64,000 bases of DNA from Cohaesibacter celericrescens (GCF_002866925.1 NZ_PKUQ01000022.1:290402-354401); one strand, 5' to 3'. Numbered from the stretch's first letter, positions 34,036-45,051 are shown. Notes: a model not told the origin generated them from the letters alone. Made by a program: numbers and translations.

Positions 34036-34273
34036 AGTAGCACGCCGCTATCGGGAGAAAAACACAAGTCCCAAGTCTGGTCGCCGCTGCGGGGACAACG
34101 ACGACCAGTATGCAAATCCAACGGACTAGCATAATGTGGGCCCAAAGGCCCTACGCGCAGAGAATTTGCTCATAAAAGCAGCGACACTTTAATTGGGGGA
34201 CTAGTCGCTATTCTCTGCTCGTTCTTGTTTGCTATTCTAGGGGAGTAATTCATGCCACATCGGCAAGCCCACC

Positions 34274-34720
34274 CTACAATGGCAAAACCATCGTTTCTTT
34301 TACGGTTTCCAGAGCGATCAGCGTTTCCGTCGAACGCACTCCTTGCAGTCGTTTGAGTGACGACACGATGAAACCATTTAAATCGGCGTTGGTACGCTCA
34401 CGCACTTTGAGCATATATGAGTGCGATCCCGTTACATGATGCAGCTCAAGCACTTCCTTGAAAGAACTGGCCGCCAACACAAATTTTTCTTCACTAAACG
34501 CATAATCCAGATCCACAAAAACAAAAGCAGTAACACCGAACCCTACACTAGCGGGTTCGACAATTGCCTCAATTGCCCTTACGGCACCAGAGTCCAGTAG
34601 CTTTCGAACCCTCTCATTGGTCGCTGAAACCGACAAACCAATTACCTTGGCCAAATCAGCGCTCGCTCTTCTTCCGTCTTTCTGAAGCAGAGCAAGCAGA
34701 CGTCGATCAATCTCGTCCAT
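34274..34720 (-). CDS. Lrp/AsnC-family transcriptional regulator
   Basis: 148 aa. The N-terminal HTH reads DEIDRRLLALLQKDGRRASADLAKVIGLSVSATNERVRKL in part, and the C-terminal RAM/AsnC effector domain (about 65-148) includes ELHHVTGSHSYMLKVR, the family signature for ligand binding. Such proteins sense amino acids. It is 550 bp from the amidase gene on the same strand, with no obvious joint transcript. The target is unknown. Confidence 0.9.
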   Translation of the reverse strand: MDEIDRRLLALLQKDGRRASADLAKVIGLSVSATNERVRKLLDSGAVRAIEAIVEPASVGFGVTAFVFVDLDYAFSEEKFVLAASSFKEVLELHHVTGSHSYMLKVRERTNADLNGFIVSSLKRLQGVRSTETLIALETVKETMVLPL

Positions 34721-35271
34721 ACAAGTAAATTTCCGTAGTCTGGATGAGCAAGTCAGATAATCGGGTTCCCAATCATTTGCAAGCTACAGTTTAGCGCCGT
34801 TAATCATAATTTGTGAGCAAACTGCCTGCCGGCCTTTTGGATTTGTGAATATATCGCACCATGCGCAACCACATTTCCACATAGTTCCAACGCCTTACAA
34901 ATAAAATAATTATATTTCTTACGTTGAAAGTCTGTCGCCCAAAAACGAATTAATATAGTTGTGGAAAACATTCCCGGCAACCATTTAACGCACAGACTGA
35001 AACGGCAATCGCCCCTCGAGGCAAAGGCACGGCTTGTTTTATTTGAACAAACCTAGAAAATCCGAACCAAACGCCTGTAGTTTTTAGGAAATTCTACAAA
35101 AAATTTAGAGCGTTACTTTACGAATATGGTCTATTAGACTTTGGTATTTACTAGATATTTCAGCATCACATATTGAAATATTATTACAAAAACGCATCAT
35201 AGATCCAAGAACAGATTACCCAACACCCGTCAGATGTGATCGTGCGAGCAACGTTTGCACACCCCAGTTGA
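34721..35271. other. 551-bp AT-rich intergenic region
   Basis: I find no ORF, RNA gene, terminator of note or long repeat. Base composition is clearly more AT-rich than the flanking genes. It should contain the promoter for the Lrp gene at its left end. Confidence 0.6.
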
Positions 35272-36627
35272 CTAAGATTTCAAGCAAAAGTCGATTGACT
35301 CCGCGATATTCAACACGTTTGCATCCTGATTATATTCCCCCATAATCATCAGTCCAACGGGTACTGATCCTTCTGCCCCAACAGGAATAGATGCGGATGG
35401 TCGGCCAAGTAGATTGCCGATAGATGTATTACGCAGGACTTTTAGGTTGGTCTCGAAATACAACTCGTCAGACGCCAAAAGAGGTTTGATTTCCGGCGGG
35501 ACAACAGCGACCGTTGGCATCAGGATCGCATCATAATTGCGTGTCGCCATATGTGTGCGCTCTTGCATGTCTTTTTGCAGATCCAGCATTTCGATATAAT
35601 CTGCAGCAGCAATATGTGCTGCCGCTTCAATACGGCTACGCACGCGAGGATCCACACTATCGCCATACTCCATGAGAAATGCACGATGAGCATGATAGGC
35701 CTCGGGGCCGACAAGACTCCCCATATGACCGATGTCAGTGAAGCGATTGATGGCATCCACCTTGATGCGTTCAAGGCGGGCTCCGGCTTTAGAGATTGTT
35801 TCAAGGGCACGGACAAAACCGCCTGCGACTTCCACGTCCAATCCGTCCAGTGCAATGGTTTCCAGAATTCCAAACCGGAAACCGGCCAAAGGACGGATGT
35901 CCGCATCAGGAACCGGCAAACCGGCCATCAAATGATCAATCAACCGGCAACAGGCCATAGAATTTCCGATGGGGCCGACAGTATCTAGCGACCGCCCCAG
36001 TGGGAAAACGCCGTCTAGGGGATGACGGCCAAAGCTGGGCTTGAAACCATATAGACGATTGAAAGCCGCAGGAATTCTAACTGAACCACCGGTGTCCGAT
36101 CCAATGGCCGCAATAGCCATATTCTCGACCACAGACATAGCCGCCCCAGAAGACGACCCACCGGGCACTCGACCGGTTAAACGATCCCATGGATTCAGGG
36201 GGGTGCCAAAATGCGGGTTGATACCCAGACCGGAATAGGCAAATTCCGTCATATTTGTATGTCCAAGGAAGATTGCTCCGGCTGCGCGCAACCGCGCAAG
36301 AACGAGGGCGTCTTGCTGTGCAGGCTTTGCCACACCTGCCAGAGCTTTGGAGCCAGCAGTTGTCGGTTCACCTGAGACATCAAACAAATCTTTGACAGAA
36401 ATGGGAATACCGGCAAGCGGGCCTTGCGGAACATGCATTTTTCGCATGGCATCTGAGGCTGCCGCTTGTGTGATGGCCGCGTTTTTGAAGGTCCGGACAA
36501 AGGTACGCGCGCCTTCCCCTTCGTCTTTCTCAATGACTCTATAGGCGGCGCTCACGAGATCGACAGAGGAAACGTCCCCTTCACGCAAAGCTTTTTGCGC
36601 TGCTGCGATTGTCCAGAGATCAGCCAT
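35272..36627 (-). CDS. Amidase (amidase-signature family)
   Basis: 451 aa. The amidase-signature triad is visible: K79 in GIPISVKDLFD, the cis-Ser at about S158 in PGGSSSGAA, and the nucleophile S182 in GSDTGGSVRIPAAF. The family includes GatA, but there is no gatB/gatC nearby and the C-terminus lacks GatA features, so it is probably a catabolic amide, carbamate or allophanate-type hydrolase with unknown substrate. AGGAG lies seven nt before the ATG. It is downstream of trpE(G) beyond a terminator, so it has its own promoter. Confidence 0.88.
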   Translation of the reverse strand: MADLWTIAAAQKALREGDVSSVDLVSAAYRVIEKDEGEGARTFVRTFKNAAITQAAASDAMRKMHVPQGPLAGIPISVKDLFDVSGEPTTAGSKALAGVAKPAQQDALVLARLRAAGAIFLGHTNMTEFAYSGLGINPHFGTPLNPWDRLTGRVPGGSSSGAAMSVVENMAIAAIGSDTGGSVRIPAAFNRLYGFKPSFGRHPLDGVFPLGRSLDTVGPIGNSMACCRLIDHLMAGLPVPDADIRPLAGFRFGILETIALDGLDVEVAGGFVRALETISKAGARLERIKVDAINRFTDIGHMGSLVGPEAYHAHRAFLMEYGDSVDPRVRSRIEAAAHIAAADYIEMLDLQKDMQERTHMATRNYDAILMPTVAVVPPEIKPLLASDELYFETNLKVLRNTSIGNLLGRPSASIPVGAEGSVPVGLMIMGEYNQDANVLNIAESIDFCLKS

Positions 36628-36796
36628 GTGTCTTCTCCTGCCTACCGTCTTTTCCGGCCTTTTTCACAGAACCGCCTCTTGGTCTGATGTGACCGCGATC
36701 CGAAAAGCCAGTGTAATGACGACATGTTAGCGACAAATGGCCCGCTTGTCGCCCTTGGTTGCGGGTGGACAAGAAATGCTTTGGCATTTGTGGAGA

Positions 36797-36837
36797 AACA
36801 CAGCAGAGCACAGGAACGGACCTCATGTGCTCTGCTG
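36797..36837 (-). terminator. Terminator after trpE(G)
   Basis: CAGCAGAGCACA and TGTGCTCTGCTG make a perfect 12-bp stem around a 13-nt loop, followed on the minus strand by TGTTTCTC. It lies 9 bp past the trpE(G) stop. Confidence 0.82.
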
Positions 36838-36845
36838 GTCAATGC

Positions 36846-39050
36846 TTATGTATTTTTTGCAGCTTTCACTTTGGCCACGACATTCTCAATCATCAACATA
36901 CCTGCGTCCCCCCCCAGACTCATTATAGATTCGGGATGGAACTGAACCGCGCTGATTGGTTCAGACACATGTTCCAGCGCCATAATTACACCGTCTTGGG
37001 TTTCGGCGCTCACGCGCAACTGATCTGGTAGCGTTGCACGGTCTGCAAACAAGGAGTGATATCGCCCAACAACCACTTCGTCGGGTAGACCTTTGAAAAG
37101 TCCATCCGGTGTCAGCTTGATGCGCGACGGCTTGCCATGCATCGGCGTCCCCAACTGGTCAAGAGTGCCGCCAAAGGCTTCAGTTATGGCCTGCAAGCCA
37201 AGGCAGACTCCAAAGATAGAAAGGCCTCTTTGGCGCGCCTTGGCAATCGTAATGTCTGTGTTAAAATGCTTCGGTGAGCCTGGGCCGGGCGACATAACAA
37301 CAAGGTCAGGCTTAACCCGATCGAAAACGTCGTCAGCGACAGGTGTTCGGACCGTTACCACGTCCGCTCCTGTTTGACGGAAATAGTTGGCCAAGGTATG
37401 CACGAAGCTGTCCTGATGGTCGACCAACAGGATCTTAACCCCTTCACCAGGATGCTTTTTTGTCTGCCCCTCAACTAGAATTTCTGGATTGGCTGCATCT
37501 CTGATCGCGGCACGCATCGCAGACGCTTTGAGTTCTGTTTCAGCTTCTTCAGCCTCCGGATCGGAATCAAACAGCAATGTCGCCCCTGCCCGCACCTCGG
37601 CAATACCATGCTTGATGCGAATGGTGCGCAAGGTCAGACCTGTATTCATGTTGCCGTCAAATCCAATCATGCCAATAGCTCCACCGTACCACGCACGAGG
37701 GGATTTTTCATGTTTCTCAATAAAATCCATTGCCCATAATTTGGGGGCACCGGTCACGGTTACAGCCCATGCATGAGACAAGAATGCGTCCATTGCGTCG
37801 AGGCCTTCGCGCAAGCGTCCTTCGATGTGGTCCACGGTGTGAATAAGGCGGGAGTAAAGCTCAATCTGGCGACGCCCCTTGACGCGTACCGATCCGGGCA
37901 CGCAAACGCGGCTTTTATCATTGCGATCAACGTCCGAGCACATGGTTAGCTCTGACTCGTCTTTTTTGGAATTGAGCAATTTGAGGATTTGTTCGCTGTC
38001 CTCAATCGGATCACGCCCACGTTGGATGGTGCCGGAAATGGGGCAGGTCTCAACCAAATTGCCGTCGCTAACTTTGACGAACATTTCGGGGCTGGCTCCG
38101 ACCAGATATTCTTGCTCACCAAGATTGATCATAAATCCATAAGGTGAGGGATTGATATGTTGCAGACGGCGAGAGATCGCCGAAGGGTCGCATTTGACCG
38201 TTTCATAAAAGGTCTGCCCCGGCACGCATTCAAACAGGTCTCCACGGCGAAAATAGTCAACCGCTTTACGGGCAACATCTGCATACTCGCCTTTTTTGTG
38301 GTCGCCATCTGGCGTATTACGATTGGTACGTTCAAACGGCTCGATACGTGCCTGACGCTCCATGCCCTCTGTGGTGTTGCCCTCATAGGCAAAATCATAG
38401 CGGTATCTGGTGGCAACTTCGGCATACAGGTCAACAACGATGACTTCATCAGGAATATAGAGCACCATATCGCGCTGATCGTCGGGGCGCTGAAGCTGCA
38501 TTTCGACGGAATCAAACTGGAACGCCAGATCGTAACCAAAGGCACCATAAAGTCCGAGAATGCTGTCTTGGCCAGATTTAAACAGACCAACCACTTCACG
38601 TACAACAGAGAAGACACTTGGAATGCGGCTGCGTTCTTCTTCGGTAAAGCTCCCTTCAGGTTGCTTAACCTTCAATGCAATACGCGTTTCGTCTGACTCA
38701 TAGGATTGGATGACAGACAAATCTTTAAGAGTTTTGTGGATCGCTGGCATCAAAACGACACCACGATCATTCAGCGCCTCAATGGTCACAGAGCGGCCGC
38801 GCGCTGTAATGACAAGTGGAGGATTTACAAAGCCAAACTCACCGCGGGTATAGCGTCCGGGATATTCGTAGTTGGACGACAAGACCACACCGCGCTGAGA
38901 ATCCAGCTGGGTCAAACAGTTATCAAGGGCTGTTTTGAAATCATCTTGACCAGAAACACGGAGAACCTCGATGCCACCCTCTGTGATGTAGTCCTCATCG
39001 GGAACAAAATCTATGTCTGCGCTGTCAGGATTAAAACTATCGTTGCTCAT
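36846..39050 (-). CDS. trpE: TrpE(G), fused anthranilate synthase
   Basis: 734 aa fusion of the chorismate-using TrpE part (to about residue 530) and the glutamine amidotransferase TrpG part, the arrangement typical of rhizobia. It makes anthranilate, the first step of tryptophan synthesis. TrpE motifs: [33 protein letters not shown], and [13 protein letters not shown] with [10 protein letters not shown]. TrpG motifs: [15 protein letters not shown], the Cys nucleophile in GVCLGLQAI, and the partner His/Glu in VQFHPESIM. Two adjacent ATGs occur; the second (39050) has GAGG at five nt. A longer in-frame start would run through the attenuator and is rejected. Controlled by the trpL attenuator upstream. 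Confidence 0.96.
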   Translation of the reverse strand: MSNDSFNPDSADIDFVPDEDYITEGGIEVLRVSGQDDFKTALDNCLTQLDSQRGVVLSSNYEYPGRYTRGEFGFVNPPLVITARGRSVTIEALNDRGVVLMPAIHKTLKDLSVIQSYESDETRIALKVKQPEGSFTEEERSRIPSVFSVVREVVGLFKSGQDSILGLYGAFGYDLAFQFDSVEMQLQRPDDQRDMVLYIPDEVIVVDLYAEVATRYRYDFAYEGNTTEGMERQARIEPFERTNRNTPDGDHKKGEYADVARKAVDYFRRGDLFECVPGQTFYETVKCDPSAISRRLQHINPSPYGFMINLGEQEYLVGASPEMFVKVSDGNLVETCPISGTIQRGRDPIEDSEQILKLLNSKKDESELTMCSDVDRNDKSRVCVPGSVRVKGRRQIELYSRLIHTVDHIEGRLREGLDAMDAFLSHAWAVTVTGAPKLWAMDFIEKHEKSPRAWYGGAIGMIGFDGNMNTGLTLRTIRIKHGIAEVRAGATLLFDSDPEAEEAETELKASAMRAAIRDAANPEILVEGQTKKHPGEGVKILLVDHQDSFVHTLANYFRQTGADVVTVRTPVADDVFDRVKPDLVVMSPGPGSPKHFNTDITIAKARQRGLSIFGVCLGLQAITEAFGGTLDQLGTPMHGKPSRIKLTPDGLFKGLPDEVVVGRYHSLFADRATLPDQLRVSAETQDGVIMALEHVSEPISAVQFHPESIMSLGGDAGMLMIENVVAKVKAAKNT

Positions 39051-39144
39051 CATTTCCTCACTGATATGGATGCAGTTTACGCGTCCATTCATCTTCCTTT
39101 GCATGTGCCGCTTCATCCCGACGCGGTATCTGCAAAGCCTGTCA

Positions 39145-39177
39145 GACACACAAAAGCCGCCGGAGGTCCGACGGCTT
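39145..39177 (-). terminator. trp attenuator (terminator) upstream of trpE(G)
   Basis: On the minus strand AAGCCGTCGG pairs with CCGGCGGCTT around four bases (one T-G pair), followed by TTTGTGTGT. Its 5' arm (AGCCGTCG, 39169-39176) can instead pair with CGGCGGCT at 39219-39226, immediately after the trpL stop codon, giving an antiterminator. Confidence 0.85.
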
Positions 39178-39226
39178 GATCCCATTCAATTGTTACAAAA
39201 ACACATAAGGGTATAGTCAGCCGCCG

Positions 39227-39277
39227 TTATTGCGTCCGCCACCACCAATTTGCGATTTTTGCAGCAAAATATGTCAT
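39227..39277 (-). CDS. trpL: trpL leader peptide
   Basis: 16-residue peptide MTYFAAKIANWWWRTQ with three tandem Trp codons at 39239-39247, directly followed by the antiterminator segment and then the attenuator. Ribosome stalling at the Trp codons when Trp-tRNA is scarce would free the antiterminator and let trpE(G) be read. Rhizobial trpL peptides are alike (short, WWW near the end). In Sinorhizobium meliloti the leader RNA and peptide also act in trans; whether this one does is unknown. The ribosome site is weak. A possible promoter is TTGAGT-N17-TGTAAC (minus strand, 39329-39357). Confidence 0.88.
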   Translation of the reverse strand: MTYFAAKIANWWWRTQ

Positions 39278-39390
39278 GCATTCGGTTTATCCGATTTCGC
39301 CTTTGTCGGCAAGAGCCTTATCTGTTTTGTTACAAAGGTGCGCGCCCCTCTACTCAACAGCACGCATTTTTTCAAAAGCAACCAAACAAA

Positions 39391-39415
39391 AAACAGGGCC
39401 ACAAGGGCCCTGTTT
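39391..39415 (-). terminator. Terminator after first chemoreceptor gene
   Basis: AAACAGGGCC and GGCCCTGTTT form a 10-bp stem around a short loop, with a T-run/A-run on either side. It lies 28 bp past the stop of the chemoreceptor gene on the minus strand and separates it from trpL. Confidence 0.88.
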
Positions 39416-39442
39416 TATAATTTCCATTCAAGTTCAGGTCGG

Positions 39443-41587
39443 TCAGGCGGCAGAGACGCCTTTCAGGAAATGATCCACTTCATTTCTGAGTTGATCGGTC
39501 TGACGGGCAACATCCGATGAGCTAAGCTCAACCTGATCGACTGACTGCGTCGTCTCAGCAATGGAAGAAGTCAAATCTGACATGTTACGCGCCACCTGCT
39601 GTGTCCCATTCGCAGCCTGCGTCACATTGCTGCTGATTTCATAGGTTGCAGTCCCCTGCTCGTCCACCGCAAAGGAAATGGTATTAGTGTATTCATTCAC
39701 TTTTTCCATGGTGGTTGCGATGCCTTGGATCGCTTCTACAGCATGATCTGTGGCGGATTGAATATCCTGAATTTGCGAAGCAATTTCTTCGGTTGCTTTG
39801 GATGTCTGATTGGCCAACTCTTTCACTTCAGAGGCGACCACTGCGAACCCTCTCCCGTGTTCACCGGCCCGGGCCGCTTCGATCGTGGCGTTAAGAGCCA
39901 GCAGATTGGTTTGCTCGGCAATGGCCTGAATGAGGGAAACCACATCACCAATTTTCTGAGCGGAATGGGACAACCCAGACACCGTTTCGGTTGTCTCACG
40001 AGTAGCAGCGGTTGCTTGATTGACGACCTCAGAGGTCTCTTTGACCTGCCGCTTGATCTCTTCAATCGACGCGGACAATTCTTCAGCAGCAGATGCCACC
40101 GTTTGCACGTTGCCAGAGGCGACTTCAGAAGCAGCAGCAGAACTGTTCGCTTTATCGGCAGTTTGATCGGCAACGCCGGACAATATTTTTGCAGCATTCT
40201 GCATATTATCCATATTGCTTGCTACATTGTTCAGCAACTCTGAAGAAGACTTCCGGAAGCCTTCGATCATAGCTTCTACTGCTTGCTGACGCTGGGCGCG
40301 CTGCGCGTGATCCTGTACGCTTTGCTCTTGCAAACTTTTGCGCTCTAACGCGTTGTTCCGCAGGACTTCAACAGAGCGGCTCAATTCGCCAATCTCATCC
40401 TGTTTTTCCATATCAGGCAGGTCGACATCATAGTTTTCTTGCGCAATTTCCATCACGCCCTGGTTCAGCTCTTGCAACGGAGCCAAAGAGGACCGGATGA
40501 ACCATGCACCAAGTCCACCCATAACCACCAGCATCACCAATCCAAGGATCAAAAGACTATGGGTTAATTGATTCGATGGAGCCAGAAGCTCGTCATAAGA
40601 CTGCTGCGCGACGACAGCCCAATTGGTTCCCAATACGGTCATTGGAACGGAAATGGCACGGAACTTCTCTCCGTTAAAATCAACATCGCCTCTTGAAACT
40701 TGTCCTTCCAACGATTTTGCAGCTACATCGGAAACCGACTTTGGCAGATCCACGACTTGCTTGTTGGAGAAATCGATGCTTTGGAAACCGGAAGAAACCA
40801 AGTCTATTTTGCCAGTCTGCCCCAGACCAGTCTTATCACTCATAAGCGAAGTCAGTTTTTGTGTGTCGAGCTCAAGAGCAACCGCACCAAGGGTCAGCCC
40901 CCATTTTTCAACCGGCGCCACGAGATAGCTCTTGATTTCGCCATTCACGTTGAAGAAGCCAGTAAAATGAAACCCTTCATAGGGCTTTTTCGGGTTTTCT
41001 TTGGCAGATGTTGTAATCGGGCTGACTTGCATCGCCAGTTTTTTGTTTATGTCGCCTTCACGATAAACGTTTTTCCCCAGTTCATCGCCCTTCATATAGG
41101 AATAATAAGCGTCGCCCTGTTTGTCGAACATGATCAGATCGCGGAACATTCCCCCGGCTAACAACTCACCGATTTTCTCATGATGTTTTGCGTGGGTTTT
41201 GGTGTAATGGACATCTTTGACATCGACATCAACAAGCTTATTCCGCTCCCCAGCACCATAGGGATTGTCATCGATGTAATACTTACGTATCGAAGCAGAC
41301 GCTCCCTCCTTCAACCTCTTCCAATTGCTTTGCAGCTCTGTCGCAGCATTGGCCGTTGTCGTGTGCGAGACAAGAGAGTTCATTTTCTCTTGCAACTGCT
41401 CCATATAGATGACGACCGTGCCAGTACGCCCCTTTGCCCCGTTCAGCAACGCGGTCTCAGTTAGGCTAACAGACGTATTGCTTCCCATCCAAGAAGCAAC
41501 CGTAACAAATAATGCTACCACGATGGTAACCGAGGCAACCATGATCAGGGGGATCTTGGTTGCAAGACGTTTGGGAAGGATCTGCAT
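39443..41587 (-). CDS. Methyl-accepting chemotaxis protein (copy 1)
   Basis: 714 aa from the ATG at 41587, chosen because the neighbouring paralogue starts with the same MQILP sequence and has the same length. TM1 lies at about 14-36 ([20 protein letters not shown]), a Cache-type periplasmic sensor domain follows to about 325, then TM2 ([20 protein letters not shown]), a HAMP domain around [20 protein letters not shown], and the signalling domain with the hairpin tip [30 protein letters not shown] in part. It lacks a CheR-binding pentapeptide, ending KGVSAA. It relays a periplasmic signal to CheA/CheW, which are encoded elsewhere. Confidence 0.93.
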   Translation of the reverse strand: MQILPKRLATKIPLIMVASVTIVVALFVTVASWMGSNTSVSLTETALLNGAKGRTGTVVIYMEQLQEKMNSLVSHTTTANAATELQSNWKRLKEGASASIRKYYIDDNPYGAGERNKLVDVDVKDVHYTKTHAKHHEKIGELLAGGMFRDLIMFDKQGDAYYSYMKGDELGKNVYREGDINKKLAMQVSPITTSAKENPKKPYEGFHFTGFFNVNGEIKSYLVAPVEKWGLTLGAVALELDTQKLTSLMSDKTGLGQTGKIDLVSSGFQSIDFSNKQVVDLPKSVSDVAAKSLEGQVSRGDVDFNGEKFRAISVPMTVLGTNWAVVAQQSYDELLAPSNQLTHSLLILGLVMLVVMGGLGAWFIRSSLAPLQELNQGVMEIAQENYDVDLPDMEKQDEIGELSRSVEVLRNNALERKSLQEQSVQDHAQRAQRQQAVEAMIEGFRKSSSELLNNVASNMDNMQNAAKILSGVADQTADKANSSAAASEVASGNVQTVASAAEELSASIEEIKRQVKETSEVVNQATAATRETTETVSGLSHSAQKIGDVVSLIQAIAEQTNLLALNATIEAARAGEHGRGFAVVASEVKELANQTSKATEEIASQIQDIQSATDHAVEAIQGIATTMEKVNEYTNTISFAVDEQGTATYEISSNVTQAANGTQQVARNMSDLTSSIAETTQSVDQVELSSSDVARQTDQLRNEVDHFLKGVSAA

Positions 41588-41817
41588 AATATTTACCACA
41601 CCTCTTTAAGTTTGGAAGCAGTGTCCTATAACTTATTTAGTGAAAGGTAAATTTTACCCGCGTCAACCAATGCGAGTAAAAGAAATGTATGGATAGTCCA
41701 CAAATACGCAGGAATGTTTCCATTTTCTAAGGATCAATACTTACCATTTTGCGACAACGGTCTCTTTTCAAGGCGCCAATTGTGAGTAACTTTGGTTGCT
41801 CGCATGAATAGAATAAG

Positions 41818-41846
41818 AAAAGCAGAGCCCATCGGGCTCTGCTTTT
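41818..41846 (-). terminator. Terminator after second chemoreceptor gene
   Basis: AAAAGCAGAGCCC and GGGCTCTGCTTTT form a perfect 13-bp stem around a three-nt loop, 28 bp past the stop codon at 41874. The two chemoreceptor genes are therefore separate transcripts. Confidence 0.92.
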
Positions 41847-41873
41847 GGATCTCCATATGTCACAAGTCTGATT

Positions 41874-44018
41874 TTATGCCGCTGCAACACTTTTTAGGAA
41901 ACAGTCCACTTCTTTCCTCAACATATCGGTTTGTTGGGCCACATCTAGCGAATTCTGTTCCACCTGATCAACAGATTGGCTGGTCTCGGCAACGGAGGCC
42001 GTAAGGTCTGACATATTTCCAGCCACTTCAAGTGTACCATTTGCGGCCTGCGCAACATTCTGACTAATCTCAAAGGTTGCAGCCCCCTGCTCTTCGACTG
42101 CATGGGAAATAGCCAAGGTATATTCATTGACCTTTTCCATTGTGTCAGCAATCCCTTGAATAGCCAGAACGGCGTCTTGCGTGGCACCTTGAATGTCCTG
42201 AATTTGGCTGCCGATTTCTTCTGTTGCCTTGGACGTCTGGTTGGCCAATTCCTTGACCTCGGATGCCACCACAGCAAAGCCTTTACCGTGCTCGCCTGCG
42301 CGCGCGGCTTCGATTGTAGCGTTAAGCGCCAATAGATTGGTCTGCTCTGCGATTGCCTGGATCAAGGAGATAACGTCTCCAATTTTCTGCGCAGAATGCG
42401 ACAGACCCGATACAGTTGATGTGGTTTTTCGAGTCGCTTCTGTTGCCTGATCAACAACCGTTGATGTCTCATTCACTTGACGTTTAATTTCTTCAATTGA
42501 GGCAGACAGCTCCTCGGCAGCAGAGGCAACCGTTTGAACATTGCCAGAGGCGACTTCAGAGGCGGACGCTGAACTGTTGGCTTTTGTCGCAGTTTGTTCA
42601 GCAATCGCAGATAACAATTGCGCGGTCTGTTTCATGCCTTCCATATTACTGGAAACATTGTTGAGCAAGTCAGAAGAAGAGGAACGGAACCCATCGATCA
42701 TGGTTTCGATTGCTTGTTGTCGCCTACTGCGTTCAGCTTGCTCTGTGCGCCCCTGCTCTTCGAGTCTGCGGCGTTCTTGTGCATTGTTGCGCAGGATCTC
42801 AACAGAGTGGGCTAATTCGCCAATTTCGTCTTTGCGTCGGCTATCAGGCAAATCGACCGAATAATTTTCCTGAGCAATCTGCATCACACCTTCGTTCAGC
42901 TTTTGCAATGGAGACAGGGAAAACCGAATAAACAGAGCTCCAAAGCCACCCATCAACAGCAGCATCACAAAACCGACGACAAGCAGGATCTGCGTCAAGC
43001 TTTTGGATGGCGCGAGCAATTCTGAGTAGGCTTGTTCGACAACCAAAGCCCAGCTTGTTCCCAAAACAGACAAAGGCACAGCAATGGCACGATAATCTTC
43101 GCCTTCAATGGCAATATCGCCGGTTGCCACAGATCCCGTCAGAGCCTGCGTTGCAATATCCAAAACAGACCCGGGCAGGTCTCGTACCCGATGCTGGCTA
43201 AAGCTAACCTGCTTCAGATCGGCGGATACCAGTTCGATTCCGCCGGTTTCACCCAATCCAGACCGGTTCTCTACAATTTCGGCAAGAGTTTCTGTATTGA
43301 CCTCAAAAGCGACAGCGCCCAGCGTGCTGCCCCATTTGGTAATCGGAGCCACCATGTAGGCGGTGATCTTGCCATTCACTTCAACAAAGCCGGTGAAGCT
43401 GCCACCAGTGTAGCCACTGTCCGGAGTTTCGGCTGCAATTTTGACAATTGGCTTAACCAGAAACTGCAATTCTTCATGAAGCACGCCGTCTTCATTGACG
43501 TTACGTGCAAACTCATCGCCCTTGCGATACGAATAATAAATATTTCCGTCTTTACCAACCAACAGCATATCGCGAAAAAGCCCACCTTCGAGCAAACCAG
43601 CAACACGTTCCTGATGCTTCTTATGGACTTTATCGTAATAGACACCCTCCGCGTCACCAGACAGCATCTTGTAGCGCTCTTGCTCGGGATTGGGGTTATC
43701 ATTTACATAAATTTGACGCAGTTGCTTTGCGGCTTCTGTTTTCAGCACACCCCAGCCACCCGACAGTTCGGTCGCGGCATCCGCCGTGATGGTATGCGAT
43801 GCCATATTCTGCATCTTGTCTTGCAATTGCGCCATATAAAGAGTGACGGTGCTGGTTCTGCCTTTGGCAGCATTTAGCATCGCGGTTTCGGTCAAACTGA
43901 CAGACGTCTTTCCTCCGACCCATGTTGCGACACCCACAAGGACAGCCACCAATATGGTAACCGATACGATCATGATTACCGGAATTTTTGTAGAAAGTCT
44001 TTGCGGAAGGATTTGCAT
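41874..44018 (-). CDS. Methyl-accepting chemotaxis protein (copy 2)
   Basis: 714 aa, a tandem paralogue of the preceding gene with the same architecture: TM1 ([20 protein letters not shown]), Cache-type periplasmic domain, TM2, HAMP ([19 protein letters not shown]) and a signalling domain nearly identical at the tip ([20 protein letters not shown]). The periplasmic parts are the most divergent, for example [20 protein letters not shown] against [20 protein letters not shown], which suggests different ligands. It ends LKSVAAA, without a pentapeptide. AGGAG lies eight nt before the ATG. Each copy has its own terminator. Confidence 0.94.
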   Translation of the reverse strand: MQILPQRLSTKIPVIMIVSVTILVAVLVGVATWVGGKTSVSLTETAMLNAAKGRTSTVTLYMAQLQDKMQNMASHTITADAATELSGGWGVLKTEAAKQLRQIYVNDNPNPEQERYKMLSGDAEGVYYDKVHKKHQERVAGLLEGGLFRDMLLVGKDGNIYYSYRKGDEFARNVNEDGVLHEELQFLVKPIVKIAAETPDSGYTGGSFTGFVEVNGKITAYMVAPITKWGSTLGAVAFEVNTETLAEIVENRSGLGETGGIELVSADLKQVSFSQHRVRDLPGSVLDIATQALTGSVATGDIAIEGEDYRAIAVPLSVLGTSWALVVEQAYSELLAPSKSLTQILLVVGFVMLLLMGGFGALFIRFSLSPLQKLNEGVMQIAQENYSVDLPDSRRKDEIGELAHSVEILRNNAQERRRLEEQGRTEQAERSRRQQAIETMIDGFRSSSSDLLNNVSSNMEGMKQTAQLLSAIAEQTATKANSSASASEVASGNVQTVASAAEELSASIEEIKRQVNETSTVVDQATEATRKTTSTVSGLSHSAQKIGDVISLIQAIAEQTNLLALNATIEAARAGEHGKGFAVVASEVKELANQTSKATEEIGSQIQDIQGATQDAVLAIQGIADTMEKVNEYTLAISHAVEEQGAATFEISQNVAQAANGTLEVAGNMSDLTASVAETSQSVDQVEQNSLDVAQQTDMLRKEVDCFLKSVAAA

Positions 44019-44219
44019 CCTGTTTTCTCCTGCGGATCCTGGAAGTGATTGCAGGTAGTGTTGGTGATTTACCTTTCTGAATTGTAAATACCGTATAACT
44101 TAGCCCCGTTTTATAATCACAATTGCGTATATACACGGGCAAACTGGCTTGGCTCGGACGCAAGCCCACGTATTCTCGAGCATTCCGTGACGACAAACGA
44201 GAGTTGGTCAAACGCGAAC

Positions 44220-44242
44220 AAAAAAGGGCGCGACCCGCGCAC
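44220..44242 (-). terminator. Terminator after the LuxR-type regulator gene
   Basis: GCGCG and CGCGC pair around GGT on the minus strand, followed by CC and TTTTTT. The stem is short but entirely G-C, 30 bp past the stop codon. Confidence 0.65.
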
Positions 44243-44272
44243 TCTATTCTATTGCTTTGGATATAAGTAAGC

Positions 44273-44965
44273 CTACATCATCCGGTTTGCGATCGCGACG
44301 GCTTGCGTACGGCGATAGCAATTCAGTTTTTTCAAAATCAGAGAGATATGATGCTTTACGGTTGCTTCCGTTAAGCTCAATTCGTAAGCGATCTGTTTGT
44401 TGAGCAAGCCATCCCGCAAATAGCGCAGAATCGTCATTTGTTTTGGGGTCAGATTGGCCAGCTTGGAATAAAGTGTTGAACGCTCAATTACAGCATCGCT
44501 TTCTTCAACGGTTATATCGTCTGCAATGCCCGTTTTGATCCTTTTTGTCGTTGAACGCAGTTCAGACACAGAAGCTGTTTTGTAAAGCACCCAGTCAACC
44601 CCATTCCCCAGCGCGTAATGAGCCAACCCTGTATCGGCTTCATCGCAAATCAGAACCAGGCGCGCGTGCTTATAGGCCTTGCGGACATCGGTTAATGCAG
44701 CCGACCCACGACTCGCCGTCGCATCCAGATTGAGAAACAGCAACGTATCTTCGCGATCAGGAGCCGCACTGAGCATTTGATCCAATGTCGTGCAATCCAA
44801 GACAGGCGTATATTCACGCTTGATCCCTAACATGCCAAGTAGGCACTCGGTGAAAATCGGATGTGTTTCAGCAAGAACAATTGTACGGTAATTAACGGTT
44901 CCTTGCTCGCCCTGATGCCCCAAACCGCGACGCACCTCTCCACCAATATCATCGAGCAACAGCAT
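44273..44965 (-). CDS. LuxR-type regulator with atypical receiver domain
   Basis: 230 aa. The C-terminal HTH (about 165-228) is clear: LTPKQMTILRYLRDGLLNKQIAYELSLTEATVKHHISLIL. The N-terminal part has receiver-like length and ends with VDWVLYKTASVSELRS, but the acidic pair is replaced by AETHP and the phospho-acceptor strand reads LLFLNLDATASRG, so phosphorylation is doubtful. The first 25 residues are an extra, Gly-rich segment. GGGGGAA lies five nt before the ATG. It has an unusually long, highly structured upstream region and no kinase gene next to it. Confidence 0.88.
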   Translation of the reverse strand: MLLLDDIGGEVRRGLGHQGEQGTVNYRTIVLAETHPIFTECLLGMLGIKREYTPVLDCTTLDQMLSAAPDREDTLLFLNLDATASRGSAALTDVRKAYKHARLVLICDEADTGLAHYALGNGVDWVLYKTASVSELRSTTKRIKTGIADDITVEESDAVIERSTLYSKLANLTPKQMTILRYLRDGLLNKQIAYELSLTEATVKHHISLILKKLNCYRRTQAVAIANRMM

Positions 44966-44990
44966 ATATATTCCCCCTATTTGTGGTCCT

Positions 44991-45004
44991 GAGACACATG
45001 TCTC
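44991..45004. promoter_or_regulatory. Dyad 26 bp upstream of the LuxR-type gene
   Basis: GAGACA and TGTCTC flank the dinucleotide CA. In RNA it can fold as GAGAC-AUGU-GUCUC just ahead of the ribosome-binding site, so it may be an operator or part of translational control. Confidence 0.4.
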
Positions 45005-45051
45005 TGATGGTTCAACTCTGCAAACGCAAGCAGCTTTTGGTACAGTCCGTT

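Noticed and set aside
34721-35271. Possible small RNA or decayed gene in the AT-rich gap
   Set aside because: No stem with a U-run, no promoter-like pair I trust and no coding pattern.
39051-39185. N-terminal extension of trpE(G) from an upstream start
   Set aside because: It would translate through the attenuator; the ATG pair at 39050-39053 has a ribosome site and gives the usual length.
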